Below the pieces are notes generated by a model. The model did not search any database, had not been told where the DNA came from, and was given only the letters and a program-made list of their open reading frames with translations. Shown piece by piece: positions 1 through 8,000 of a stretch of DNA of 8,038 nt. Within the stretch, counting starts at the first letter, position 1. Each line of letters begins with the position of its first letter. Position numbers and translations under genes: made by a program. The stretch covers positions 8,805 through 16,842 of the forward strand of contig DCWI01000111.1 of NCBI GenBank assembly GCA_002328825.1, written 5' to 3'. This DNA is from Nitrospiraceae bacterium UBA2166 (GTDB taxonomy: Bacteria > Nitrospirota > Nitrospiria > Nitrospirales > UBA2166).

Positions 1-207
1 ATGCCCATACTTTTTGCCATGCCCCTGGGTCTCGCCGTGATGCCCTTTCTTCTCATGGTAATCGCCATCGTAGGCCCCTCCATATTCCTTATCCATAGAA
101 AAATGTTTCCCATGGTTTCCTTCACCAGCAACAGCACTATTGGAAAAGAGAAGAAACAGGGCAGTACAAAATCCGACAATTCCACAATGTATATATTTGT
201 GACTCAT
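1..207 (-). CDS. Small His/Gly-rich exported protein, 3' end beyond window
   Basis: Reading the minus strand from an ATG at 207 gives 69 codons open to the window edge, so the C-terminus is missing. Residues 1-27 look like a Sec signal peptide: a short polar start, a hydrophobic core (GFCTALFLLF) and an AVA cleavage motif followed by GEG. The mature part is short, hydrophilic and rich in His, Gly, Lys and Tyr (for example GHHGETQGHGKKYGH at the edge). An excellent Shine-Dalgarno, AAGGAGG, lies 7 nt before the ATG, which is the strongest evidence that this frame is real; the opposite-strand reading of the same bases has none. I do not recognise a family. His clusters in an exported protein suggest metal binding in the periplasm or outside the cell, but that is inference from composition. 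It follows the mutY-like gene on the same strand after 105 bp, so it could be co-transcribed or have its own promoter. Confidence 0.75.
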   Translation of the reverse strand, partial: MSHKYIHCGIVGFCTALFLLFSNSAVAGEGNHGKHFSMDKEYGGAYDGDYHEKKGHHGETQGHGKKYGH

Positions 208-214
208 CTTTGAT

Positions 215-221
215 CCTCCTT
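215..221 (-). promoter_or_regulatory. Strong Shine-Dalgarno of the His-rich protein gene
   Basis: On the minus strand AAGGAGG is followed by a 7-nt spacer and ATG at 207. This near-consensus ribosome binding site fixes the start and orientation of a gene that is otherwise cut by the window edge. Confidence 0.75.
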
Positions 222-312
222 GTGATACAAGCAATATCGTTAAGGCCGACACTTTTACAACCTAGTTTCAATGTGGAGCGGTATAATCTCACAAACCGCC
301 GCGTGCTCGTTG

Positions 313-969
313 TTAAATCTTTCTATACGCCTTACAAAACTCCCGCATCGGACATTGGAGGCATCCTGGTATCTTCGCCGAACAAATACATGCCCCGAAA
401 TCCATCAATGCTTGATTGAAATCGTAGGTACGGCCACGCGGGAGAAGGCCCTCGGACAATGCCCACATCCGCGTATCTGAAGGCTTCGTACGTGGTTTAC
501 CTAGAAACACACGAAGCACCACTCGACGCACGTTAGTATCTAAGATTGGAACATCCTGCTTAAACGCAAACGATCGAATCGCACCTGACGTATATCTCCC
601 AATTCCCTTGAACGACTGCAACTCTTCATCGCTACTTGGAAGATGGCCACCATACTGCGCGACGGTTTCCCGAGCAATGGTATGGAGTTGTATCGGCCTG
701 ATGTTATAGCCTAGTGGATACCATATTTTCTTAACGTCCTTCACACGCGCTTTTGCAAGCGCTTGCAGAGTGGGGTATTTGGAAAGAAATTCCAGATATT
801 TCGGCACCACCCGATCAACTTGAGTTTGTTGCAGCATGACTTCAGAGACCAGAATTGAATACGGATCAGAAGTTTCACGCCAGGGCAACTCACGCGCATT
901 CTTTCGATACCAGCGCAATAATTTCTGCTGAAACCTATTCTTCAGAAAGGTGGGAATAGCACGAGGCAT
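313..969 (-). CDS. MutY-type A/G-specific adenine DNA glycosylase, short form
   Basis: Base-excision repair enzyme of the HhH-GPD superfamily; MutY proteins remove adenine mispaired with 8-oxoguanine or G. With the ATG at 969 the product has 218 residues. Visible: LPWRETSDPY (28-37) and SEVMLQQTQV (42-51) with the catalytic Glu43; a helix-hairpin-helix FKGIGRYTSGAI (120-131); PILDTNVRRVV with the catalytic Asp144; and a 4Fe-4S ligand set C196-x6-C203-x2-C206-x5-C212. The protein ends right after the cluster, so the C-terminal NUDIX-like 8-oxoG recognition domain of E. coli MutY (350 residues) is absent. Tyr126 occupies the position of Ser120 in E. coli MutY and Lys120 in EndoIII, as in some MutY and in MIG mismatch glycosylases. 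The usual GLGYY motif reads PLGYN. The frame stays open upstream to a GTG at 1065 (250 residues), but those 32 residues do not resemble the family and neither start has a good ribosome site, so 969 is preferred. Adenine specificity is likely but not proven. Confidence 0.9.
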   Translation of the reverse strand: MPRAIPTFLKNRFQQKLLRWYRKNARELPWRETSDPYSILVSEVMLQQTQVDRVVPKYLEFLSKYPTLQALAKARVKDVKKIWYPLGYNIRPIQLHTIARETVAQYGGHLPSSDEELQSFKGIGRYTSGAIRSFAFKQDVPILDTNVRRVVLRVFLGKPRTKPSDTRMWALSEGLLPRGRTYDFNQALMDFGACICSAKIPGCLQCPMREFCKAYRKI

Positions 970-1115
970 GATCTGCGATTCTAACAGGATATTTAAAACA
1001 GTAGCCAGCCTTATTTTCACGACATGCAGAAATGTTTTCACCCCTTTACAAAAGAATGCATGCACAGCGCAATAATAGAGTGAGCGTAACCATCCCTATG
1101 CCCTGAAAACCACGT

Positions 1116-1136
1116 TGAATATTGGAAAAATATTCA
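1116..1136. promoter_or_regulatory. Perfect 8-bp inverted repeat, possible operator
   Basis: TGAATATT (1116-1123), a 5-nt spacer, then AATATTCA (1129-1136): the arms are perfectly complementary and the symmetric AT-rich dyad sits between two divergent genes. That placement suits a dimeric regulator, but there is no T-run for a terminator and I cannot assign it to a known regulator. It could be chance in AT-rich DNA. Confidence 0.3.
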
Positions 1137-1201
1137 CCAAAAAGCCCCTTACTCTTGGACACGATGCAACGCTTATGATAGCTTCACTTCAAATCACCCG
1201 T

Positions 1202-1205
1202 GGAG
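1202..1205 (+). promoter_or_regulatory. Shine-Dalgarno GGAG supporting the GTG start of lipB
   Basis: GGAG followed by a 5-nt spacer (ACACA) and GTG at 1211. The upstream candidates, ATG at 1175 and TTG at 1115, have no comparable site, and the family's conserved part begins soon after 1211, so this site favours the shorter product. Confidence 0.5.
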
Positions 1206-1210
1206 ACACA

Positions 1211-1945
1211 GTGACAAAACACCAAGCCCTCCTCTACCAGTTACCACTCACCCCTTATGAGGAAACATGTCAACTCCAACGAACTATTCATGGCGCACGT
1301 GTCAATGATAAAACCAACGATACACTCCTTCTGATGGAACATCTCCCAACCTACACCGTTGGACGACGCGTCAAAGACGGACTCCGCCTGATCAATGAAG
1401 ATGCTCGGATCCAACAAAACATTCCCATTCACCAAACCGAACGAGGAGGGCTTATCACCTACCACGGACCAGGCCAGCTTGTGGGATACCCAATCCTTAA
1501 ACTCAAGACATACTGCCGTGGCCCAAAAACCTACATGCACTTACTCGAGGAAGTCTTGATTCGCCTTCTTCACGACTTTGGCCTCCAAGCACACCGACGC
1601 AACCACTGCATAGGCGTCTGGATTGCAGACCGAAAGATCGCGGCACTAGGCATCCATATCAGTCGTGGAGTAACCATGCATGGGTTTGCACTAAACATCA
1701 TGAACGATCTTCAAGCATACGATTGGATCATCCCCTGCGGGATCGAAGAATGCAAAATAACCACAATGGCCAAGGAATTGGGAAAAGACGTTGAATTACC
1801 CGCAGTTTCAGATCGCTTATGCACTATTTTTTCGGAAATCTTCGGAATTTTCTTTCAACAACCATTCTTCAAGGACCTTCCTTGGAAACACCAAAGTCTA
1901 ATTCCCTGCAACAGCGCAACCCACTCAACATTAACAACACCATAG
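1211..1945 (+). CDS. lipB: Octanoyl-[ACP]:protein N-octanoyltransferase
   Basis: LipB transfers octanoate from acyl carrier protein to the lipoyl-domain lysine of 2-oxoacid dehydrogenases and GcvH, the first step of cytosolic lipoate synthesis; LipA then inserts sulfur. No lipA is in view. From the GTG start the product has 244 residues. Signatures: PYEETCQLQR (15-24), DTLLLMEHLPTYTVGRR (37-53), the core RGGLITYHGPGQ (78-89), RKIAALGIHI with the conserved Lys142, HGFALNI (157-163) and IIPCGI with the catalytic Cys176. The Lys/Cys dyad and the RGG-x-x-TYHGPGQ motif are diagnostic. The protein is longer than E. coli LipB (213 residues), mostly through a C-terminal extension of about 30 residues that is not conserved. 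The frame can be extended upstream to ATG 1175 or TTG 1115, adding sequence unlike the family. It is transcribed divergently from the mutY-like gene and followed by a 281-bp gap, so it is probably monocistronic. Confidence 0.93.
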   Translation: MTKHQALLYQLPLTPYEETCQLQRTIHGARVNDKTNDTLLLMEHLPTYTVGRRVKDGLRLINEDARIQQNIPIHQTERGGLITYHGPGQLVGYPILKLKTYCRGPKTYMHLLEEVLIRLLHDFGLQAHRRNHCIGVWIADRKIAALGIHISRGVTMHGFALNIMNDLQAYDWIIPCGIEECKITTMAKELGKDVELPAVSDRLCTIFSEIFGIFFQQPFFKDLPWKHQSLIPCNSATHSTLTTP

Positions 1946-2226
1946 TCGCTTACACCTGAACGTCACCACATTCTTGGACTATCAAATCTCCTAGTCGTGC
2001 ACCATCTGTTAGAATAAGACGCATCTGGAATGCATCACATTACACTCAACCCGCATGCGTACAGGATGAGGAAATTTCCACGGTCCAAACACACAAACTT
2101 CTTTCAGAGCTTCTTGAAAAGAATGATCCATATCAGTACTTCTTGCAGCATTAGCGAGCTCATGGTAAAAGTTCTAAACAAGCTTCTATACACTGAAGTA
2201 CTGACACAGGCTATGGGTTTCTCCTC
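1946..2226. other. Intergenic gap upstream of the surface-protein locus
   Basis: This separates lipB from the TPR-barrel gene and should hold the promoter of the three-gene locus. I see no strong terminator: GACTA (1977-1981) and TAGTC (1992-1996) form only a 5-bp stem with no T-tract. No convincing sigma-70 promoter is visible. A 66-codon frame at 2030-2230 ends in an ATGA overlap with the next gene, but it lacks a ribosome site and any recognisable protein character. Confidence 0.5.
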
Positions 2227-3798
2227 ATGAAGATGCTCTTTTACCGTGTTGTCATTCTCCTTATTTTCCCCTATTCACCAGCAATTGCCGAACACATTAC
2301 CTCTGAACACGCACCCCACGGGCCCGAACACACAACCCAAACATATGAACTTCACTTCACCAAGGGCATCGCGCTATTCGATGTTGGAGAGTATAAAACT
2401 GCCAGAGAAGAATTAACAAAAGCACTCGCTGCAAAACCAAACGACGTTCAAGCCATCGTATACCTTGCCCGAACCAACAACCTCGTCAAGGGTTATCTGG
2501 AAGCAGAGGCTCTCCTGACCTCTCTGTTGGCACAAGAACCAGCCACAAAGGGAGCGCGTTTCGACCTTGGTGTTGCTCAATTCAACCTGCAGAAATACGA
2601 ACAAGCATTAGAACAATTCTCGCAAGCAGTGAAGGAGAACCCCGATACACCACTTCCTTATTTCTACGAGGGCCTAACCCTCAACAAATTAGAGCGTTAC
2701 GATCAAGCGCCAGCCAAATTTGCACGCGCCAGCCTGCTTGACCCTGAGCTCACTGCATCAGCACATTATCAAAGCGGCATTGCCTATTTTCGGGCCAGTC
2801 TCCAAGAGGAGGCAGAGGATGCCTTTAATGCGGTCATCACCGCAGAACCCGACTCTCCGCTAGCACAATCGTCACGTGAATTCCTCACACAAGTGGAAAA
2901 GGTAACGGCACCCGACAAAACGAAGAAAAAGCCTTGGGATCTCACCCTCATGGTCAGCCCACAATATGACACCAACGTAATCCTACAAGCGCCGGGAGGC
3001 CAACGGCCAGAAGATATTTCACGACAGCAAGATTTTAAAACCACATTCTATGGTCGCGGGGAATACCGCTTCAAAGAAACCGAGAAAATGACCTTGGGAA
3101 GCTCGTACTCATTTTACCAAAGTCTTCACACCGAACTAACTCAGTTTGACGTCCAAGCACATTCACCAACATTATTTGCAACATACCTCTTCAAACATAA
3201 TATACGCGCACGAATGGAATACAAGTTAGACGCATTCTCTCTCGGCACTGAACCTTACTTGTTGGCTCATTCACTAAATCCAATGGTCATGCTGGCCCAT
3301 ACGCCAGAGAGTATTACACAGCTCCAATACCGTTTTCAGACTAAGAACTTCACCGATGATAAAGAGCTCTTTCCGGAAAATTCTGACCGGGATGGCGACA
3401 ACAATATGATGGGACTCACTCACTTCCATCTTTTTGCTGAAAAGCAAGGAAATCTCCGTGTGAGCTACTCATTTGATTCCGACGATACACGGGACCCGAC
3501 GTGGGACTATCATGGCCATCAAGTGAACATAGGAATAACCGCCCCCCCATGGAAAACCATTCGGGTTGACGCCAGTTTTGATTACTACCGTCAAAACTAC
3601 CTTAACGCGAACGAATTCTCTCCGACATTACTAGAACGACAAGATGACATTTTCAACACCAGCTTTACAATTGCCAAACCCATTGGAGCATCGTATTCGG
3701 TTGGACTACAGTATATATACACACGCAACAAGTCGAATGTCAGCGTGTTCGACTTCAGCCGCAGCATATTTGCACTGATGGCAAACGGGCAATTCTAA
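2227..3798 (+). CDS. TPR-repeat outer-membrane beta-barrel protein
   Basis: A 523-residue exported protein. Residues 1-21 form a signal peptide (hydrophobic VVILLIFPYSPAIA, cleavage after AIA). Five TPR-like helix pairs run at about 40-73, 74-107, 108-141, 142-176 and 177-210, with family residues such as GIALFDVGEY, LGVAQFNLQKYEQALEQF and GIAYFRASLQEEAEDAF. A Lys/Pro linker (KTKKKPWD) leads into roughly 287 residues of alternating amphipathic strands beginning VSPQYDTNVIL and ending in a C-terminal Phe (SIFALMANGQF), the usual outer-membrane insertion signal. An acidic loop DRDGDNN (387-393) may bind Ca. Periplasmic TPRs plus a barrel of this size is the architecture of Slam/type XI (DUF560) exporters and of some polysaccharide-export porins; which family is right needs a profile search. 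Being upstream of two secreted proteins, it is a candidate exporter or anchor for them (inference). No good ribosome site precedes ATG 2227; ATG 2233 is an alternative. Confidence 0.9.
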   Translation: MKMLFYRVVILLIFPYSPAIAEHITSEHAPHGPEHTTQTYELHFTKGIALFDVGEYKTAREELTKALAAKPNDVQAIVYLARTNNLVKGYLEAEALLTSLLAQEPATKGARFDLGVAQFNLQKYEQALEQFSQAVKENPDTPLPYFYEGLTLNKLERYDQAPAKFARASLLDPELTASAHYQSGIAYFRASLQEEAEDAFNAVITAEPDSPLAQSSREFLTQVEKVTAPDKTKKKPWDLTLMVSPQYDTNVILQAPGGQRPEDISRQQDFKTTFYGRGEYRFKETEKMTLGSSYSFYQSLHTELTQFDVQAHSPTLFATYLFKHNIRARMEYKLDAFSLGTEPYLLAHSLNPMVMLAHTPESITQLQYRFQTKNFTDDKELFPENSDRDGDNNMMGLTHFHLFAEKQGNLRVSYSFDSDDTRDPTWDYHGHQVNIGITAPPWKTIRVDASFDYYRQNYLNANEFSPTLLERQDDIFNTSFTIAKPIGASYSVGLQYIYTRNKSNVSVFDFSRSIFALMANGQF

Positions 3799-3863
3799 AA
3801 TATGATACGAATCACACCTAAATCATGTGAAAACTGAGGCTATACCAATTGTACAACCCACGC

Positions 3864-3869
3864 TATAAT
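3864..3869 (+). promoter_or_regulatory. Possible -10 element upstream of the FecR gene
   Basis: A perfect TATAAT hexamer lies 30 bp before the FecR start in a 101-bp gap. No good -35 sits at 16-18 bp; the nearest candidate, TTGTAC at 3849, is too close (9 bp). If real it would give the FecR and repeat-protein genes a promoter separate from the barrel gene. Confidence 0.3.
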
Positions 3870-3891
3870 CGAGTAATCATTACCCCCTATT

Positions 3892-3897
3892 GAAAGG
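3892..3897 (+). promoter_or_regulatory. Shine-Dalgarno of the FecR gene
   Basis: GAAAGG lies 2 nt before ATG 3900 but 5 nt before the adjacent ATG 3903. The spacing favours initiation at the second Met, which shortens the protein by one residue. Confidence 0.5.
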
Positions 3898-3899
3898 CT

Positions 3900-5027
3900 A
3901 TGATGCAACGATTAGCTGCACTATCTGGCTTAAATGTGGTTGTAGCCGTAATTTTCGTGGCTATTTTGCTCCCAAGTTCGATCATCTTTGCCCAAACGAA
4001 CACCACCAAGCCGATTGGAAATTACATCATTTCAAAAGGCACCGTCACGGTGACTCATCCAGGAGAAACCACTGCAATTCCAGTAAAAGTGAGAGATGGT
4101 GTCCTCTTTCGGGATATCATCACTACCAGCGACAACTCCAAAACCAAAGCACTGTTTGTTGACGACAGCATCCTCACACTTGGTGAAAACAGCTCGGTGG
4201 AAATTACCGAGCACGTCTATGATCCCAACACTGATACGCGAAGTGCCATTGTCAACCTAATTAAGGGCAAACTACGTGTGCTAGTTGGAAAAACGTTCCT
4301 CGGCCTCGGGTCAAAATTTGAAATCCACACAAACCACGCATCAGTCGCTGCACGTGGAACCTACATGGTAATCTGGGTTGAACCAGACACCGAAAACAGC
4401 GCCATCCCAGCGTCCTATATAACGCAAGCGGTGCCGGCCAGAGGAGGGACAGGCGTCGCACTCCTGAACGGAACAGCAACATTCACCACGCCACAAGGAT
4501 CGGTCACGGTCCCCACAGGACAATTCTCATTTGCCACTCCAGGTACGCCTCCTTCAATGCCTACGATGTTTACAAATACGCCATTCGTTCAACAACACAT
4601 TGCCGCAACAAACGTCAAAAGTAAATCCAGTCCTGCTCAAATATCAGCAGTAGAAACCCTTTCAAAGCAAGGCCAAGGCAGTTCAGTACTTATCGAAGTT
4701 CCAAAGACTCCCACCCCGATTCCCTCTCCATCCTCACGTCAAACCTCCAACCCAACAACAGACGACGGTGACACAAGTGGAAACACCACAAAGAGTTCTG
4801 GAACACCAACCACACCAACAACATCAGCCACGCCACACGCACCTCCCTCAACGGTCATAACAACAATCGCCCCAGCAATACCTGTCGCGCCACTTGTCCC
4901 CGTCGAGATTCAAATGGAACCAGAAATGGCCAGAATAGAGGCCGCCATGATAGGTGGGCGTGAACTCCCTGCACTGCCAAAACAACCTACAGGGACTCTC
5001 ACAATCCAGGGACCAAAATTACCATGA
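3900..5027 (+). CDS. Exported FecR-domain protein with Pro/Thr/Ser-rich tail
   Basis: 375 residues (374 if ATG 3903 is used). Residues 1-31 are a signal peptide (LNVVVAVIFVAILLPSSIIFA). Residues about 66-160 form a FecR-type beta domain: GVLFRDIITTSDNSKTKALF, then DDSILTLGENSSVEI, IVNLIKGKLRVLVG, and the hallmark FEIHTNHASVAARGTYMVIW (140-159), matching the family's 'feV-T-p-a-aavRGT-f-V' pattern. A second beta-rich stretch (183-212) contains VALLNGTATFTTPQGSVTVP. Residues about 267-335 are a low-complexity Pro/Thr/Ser linker and the protein ends TLTIQGPKLP. It lacks the N-terminal anti-sigma domain and mid-protein membrane segment of the iron-regulator FecR, and no ECF sigma gene is nearby, so it is better seen as a structural or ligand-binding FecR-fold protein of the cell envelope. 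Its stop overlaps the next start (ATGA), implying translational coupling with the repeat protein. Confidence 0.9.
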   Translation: MMQRLAALSGLNVVVAVIFVAILLPSSIIFAQTNTTKPIGNYIISKGTVTVTHPGETTAIPVKVRDGVLFRDIITTSDNSKTKALFVDDSILTLGENSSVEITEHVYDPNTDTRSAIVNLIKGKLRVLVGKTFLGLGSKFEIHTNHASVAARGTYMVIWVEPDTENSAIPASYITQAVPARGGTGVALLNGTATFTTPQGSVTVPTGQFSFATPGTPPSMPTMFTNTPFVQQHIAATNVKSKSSPAQISAVETLSKQGQGSSVLIEVPKTPTPIPSPSSRQTSNPTTDDGDTSGNTTKSSGTPTTPTTSATPHAPPSTVITTIAPAIPVAPLVPVEIQMEPEMARIEAAMIGGRELPALPKQPTGTLTIQGPKLP

Positions 5028-8000
5028 CACAGGTCAGGCCACACATCCTCCTCTGTTTGCTAGGAGTCTTACTCATAAGCGTCAGTACTCTTCCACCTCC
5101 TCTGGCCAAAGCTGGAAACTCCAAACTTCAAATTGCTCTATTGCCTCCGCCTATTGCCCAAGCAATAGGCGGCATGACGGCCACATTAGATATCTCAGGC
5201 GTTCAAGACACCATTCCTATGACTATCAATCTTGACGGAACAGTGACCGCCACAGTCCCAGATGTTCCGGTCGGAGAACATACGTTGACTATTACCTATC
5301 GGTCACCTCGAAATGTGATTTTAGCTATCGCTACTGGTGAAGCCGTAGTTGAGCCTGATGTCAACACACATATCGCATTAAATGCACTAAACACGAGTAT
5401 GGATGACGACGGAGATGGAGCAACTAATCTTGAAGAGGTGATGAGCACAACCGATCCCAATAATCCGATATCGGGAGGATCCCAAGCAACACTGCAGGTA
5501 AACATCGCAGGAACTGGGAATGGCACCGTAAAATCGTTGGGACTAAGCGGCATCACCTGCGGGGAAATATGTGAAAACTCCTTTATTGTCGGGGCTGAAA
5601 TCCGGCTGATTGTGGAACCAGAAATCGACTCGATGTTTTCCGGTTGGCAAGGTGTCGACTGCGGAAGTGAGCCTGAATGTCAGGTGCACTTCCAAGATAA
5701 CCTGACTGTGGTAGCAACCTTTGTCCCCTTAGAGGCCGGAGAGGCTCCCGAATTCACCCTGTCAGTCACCAAAGGCGGAGATGGCAAGGGAGAAGTGCTA
5801 ACCGACGTTCGGAACTCTTCAACAGGCATTCGATGCGGGGAACATTGTGCAGAGTTTTATGAGGCAGGCACCACAATTACCTTAACCGCAATTTCAGCCC
5901 CTGACTCAATATTTGCCGGTTGGAGTGGCGGAGAATGCGCAGAAGCTGAAACATGCGAGATGACAATGGTCGCCAACCAAACCATTATGGCGACATTTAT
6001 AAAAGAGCCCACGCCCCATTTCACTCTGGCTGTAACTAAAGGCGGAGATGGAAAGGGAGAAGTAACAGCCAATCCGCTTGGGGTGATCAACTGTGGCGAA
6101 TTCCCCGATAACACTTTTCCACCATTCCTCAATACACCAGAAGAGGGGCAAAACTCTTTTCAAGATGATGACTTCGTATCTCAGTGTCAGTTTTTAGAAA
6201 TTAACTGTCCTGATGGTGAGGGTGAGAGACCATTTCCTAGTGACTTCTTCCCAAATGACTCACTAAACCAACCAGGAGGACTTCCCCCATGCGATTTTGA
6301 CACTGAGCCAGGTGTCCCGTGCGATCCTTCGATCTCGCCAGGCTTTGACCAGAATGATTCAGAAAATAGACCAAACTTCTTCTCCCCAATCCAGAATGAG
6401 ATACGAAAAGGTCAGAGTCCTGTTCCAACAACCATTGGGACGGATTGCTCAAAGCTCTACAATGCGGGCACCTCGGTCACCCTAACTGCAATCCCCGATT
6501 CCGACTCGATGTTTGCAGGGTGGAGTGGAGGAGTCTGTGTCGGGACAGGAATCTGCCAAGTAACGATGACCGCTAATCAAACTGTTACAGCAACGTTTCT
6601 CAATGACCCCAATGCCCAATTTTCCCTGACCGTGAACGTCTCTGGAGATGGGCATGGCACGGTGGATGCCACTCCAACGACAGAAATACACTGTGAAAGA
6701 TTCACTGATACTGAATTCTCGGATAACACCTTGCAAACTTTTCCTTTCCCCAATGAAAATGAACCAGAAGAGAGGCAAGACTCTATTCCGCCTAACACCG
6801 AGGAGACTTGCTCAGGGAACTATGCAGCAGGCACCACGGTCACCCTGACTGCAATCCCCGAGTCCGACTCGATGTTTGCCGGTTGGAATATCTCTGGATG
6901 CTCAGGCACTTCATTTTCGTGTACGCTGACGATAGTGGCCAATCAGACCGCCACGGCAACATTTATACATGACTCCACATCTCAACTTGCCTTGACTGTG
7001 AACATGGCTGGAGATGGACACGGCACAGTAACTGCCAATCCACAGCCCACCGGAGAGCCAAACTGTAGATTACCCGATAACACCTTTTCACCATTCCCCA
7101 ATGCGCCAGGAGAGGGACAAGACTCCTTCCAAGATGACAGCTTCTCATCTCAATGTCAGTTTTTGGGAATTAACTGTCGTGATGGTGATGCTGAAGGACC
7201 ATTTCCTAATAACTCCTTTCCCTCACCCCAAAATGAGATAAGAAAATCTCAAAACCTTGCCCCAGAAACTATCGGGACAAATTGCTCCGAGTTCTACGAT
7301 GCGGGCACTACAGTCACCCTGACTGCAATCCCCGATTCCGACTCGATATTTGCAGGGTGGAGTGAGGGAGAATGTGGAGGAACTGGAATCTGTCAAGTCA
7401 CAATGTCCACTAATCACACGATCACAGCAACCTTTGTCCACGAACCAAAGCCACAATTCTCCCTAACCGTGACCATCTCTGGAGACGGACACGGCACGAT
7501 GGATGCCCATCCAGATACAGAGGTACACTGTGAGGGTAGCCGCTTCCAGCCAAATCTCCCCCCACAGAATGAGCCCCAAAATTTCCAATCCCCCTCCCAA
7601 CCCCTTCCAGCAGATCTATTCATCTCAACTGCAAGCGGAGTGAATTTATTGAAAAAATGGCAAAGAGTTAGGGCACAAACCATTGAGGGATCTTGCTCCG
7701 GAAGCTTTGATGCGGGCACTTCAGTCACCCTGACCGCGATCGCAGACAATAATTCCATATTTCCAGGATGGGGTGGGGCCTGTGCAGGAACTGGACAATG
7801 TACAGTGACACTGACCGAAAACAAAACAGTGTCAGTAACGTTTGCCTGTGTTACCCGACCGTGTGGCCAAGAAGATGAACAAGTCTTTTTCTCAGATGAG
7901 ACGCAAAGTGACCCAAACGGATTCCCCCCATGCAGCCCCAGCACTACCCCTTCGCCAGGCGTCCCATGCGATCCCTCACTCTCACCAGACTTTGACGCTC

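Larger units (their letters stand above)
970..1210. other. Divergent mutY/lipB intergenic region
   Basis: About 240 bp separate the preferred starts of the two divergent genes, so promoters for both should lie here. Both frames remain open for part of it (to a GTG at 1065 on the minus strand and a TTG at 1115 on the plus strand), which is why longer starts are possible. I find no convincing -35/-10 pair on either strand. The one structured element is the inverted repeat at 1116-1136. Confidence 0.5.
6017..6601 (+). repeat. InlB B-like unit 3 with 116-residue loop insertion
   Basis: Residues 332-526. The scaffold is normal, but between NC and DC of the first pair there are 116 extra residues (6098-6445) instead of 3. 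The loop is acidic and Pro/Asn/Phe-rich, with four cysteines (QCQFLEINC, LPPC, GVPC). The downstream core is SVTLTAIPDSDSMFAGWSGG. Confidence 0.88.

Noticed and set aside
1..213. Plus-strand 70-codon frame at the left edge
   Set aside because: It lies antisense to the His-rich exported protein, which has a signal peptide and an AAGGAGG site; this frame has neither a start signal nor family character.
277..300. GCGGT / ACCGC inverted repeat downstream of the mutY-like stop
   Set aside because: Only a 5-bp stem with a 12-nt loop and no T-run, too weak for a terminator call.
2143..2171. Possible promoter TTGCAG - 17 bp - TAAAAG before the barrel gene
   Set aside because: Only 3 of 6 and 4 of 6 consensus matches; indistinguishable from chance in this base composition.
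2030..2230. 66-codon frame ending in an ATGA overlap with the TPR-barrel gene
   Set aside because: The overlap is suggestive and the barrel gene lacks a good ribosome site, but this frame has no Shine-Dalgarno, no recognisable domain and an unremarkable composition. Left as unproven.
3890..4162. 90-codon plus-strand frame over the start of the FecR gene
   Set aside because: Out-of-frame shadow; the FecR frame carries the signal peptide and domain motifs.
6098..6445. Intein or other self-splicing insertion in unit 3
   Set aside because: At 116 residues it is too short for an intein and lacks splicing-block motifs; relatives of the same insert occur in neighbouring units with their lengths altered, which fits modular loop growth better.
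7414..7944. 176-codon minus-strand frame within the repeat protein
   Set aside because: Antisense shadow of a Cys/Pro-rich repetitive coding region. The plus-strand frame has repeat homology throughout, and several similar minus frames recur under the other units.
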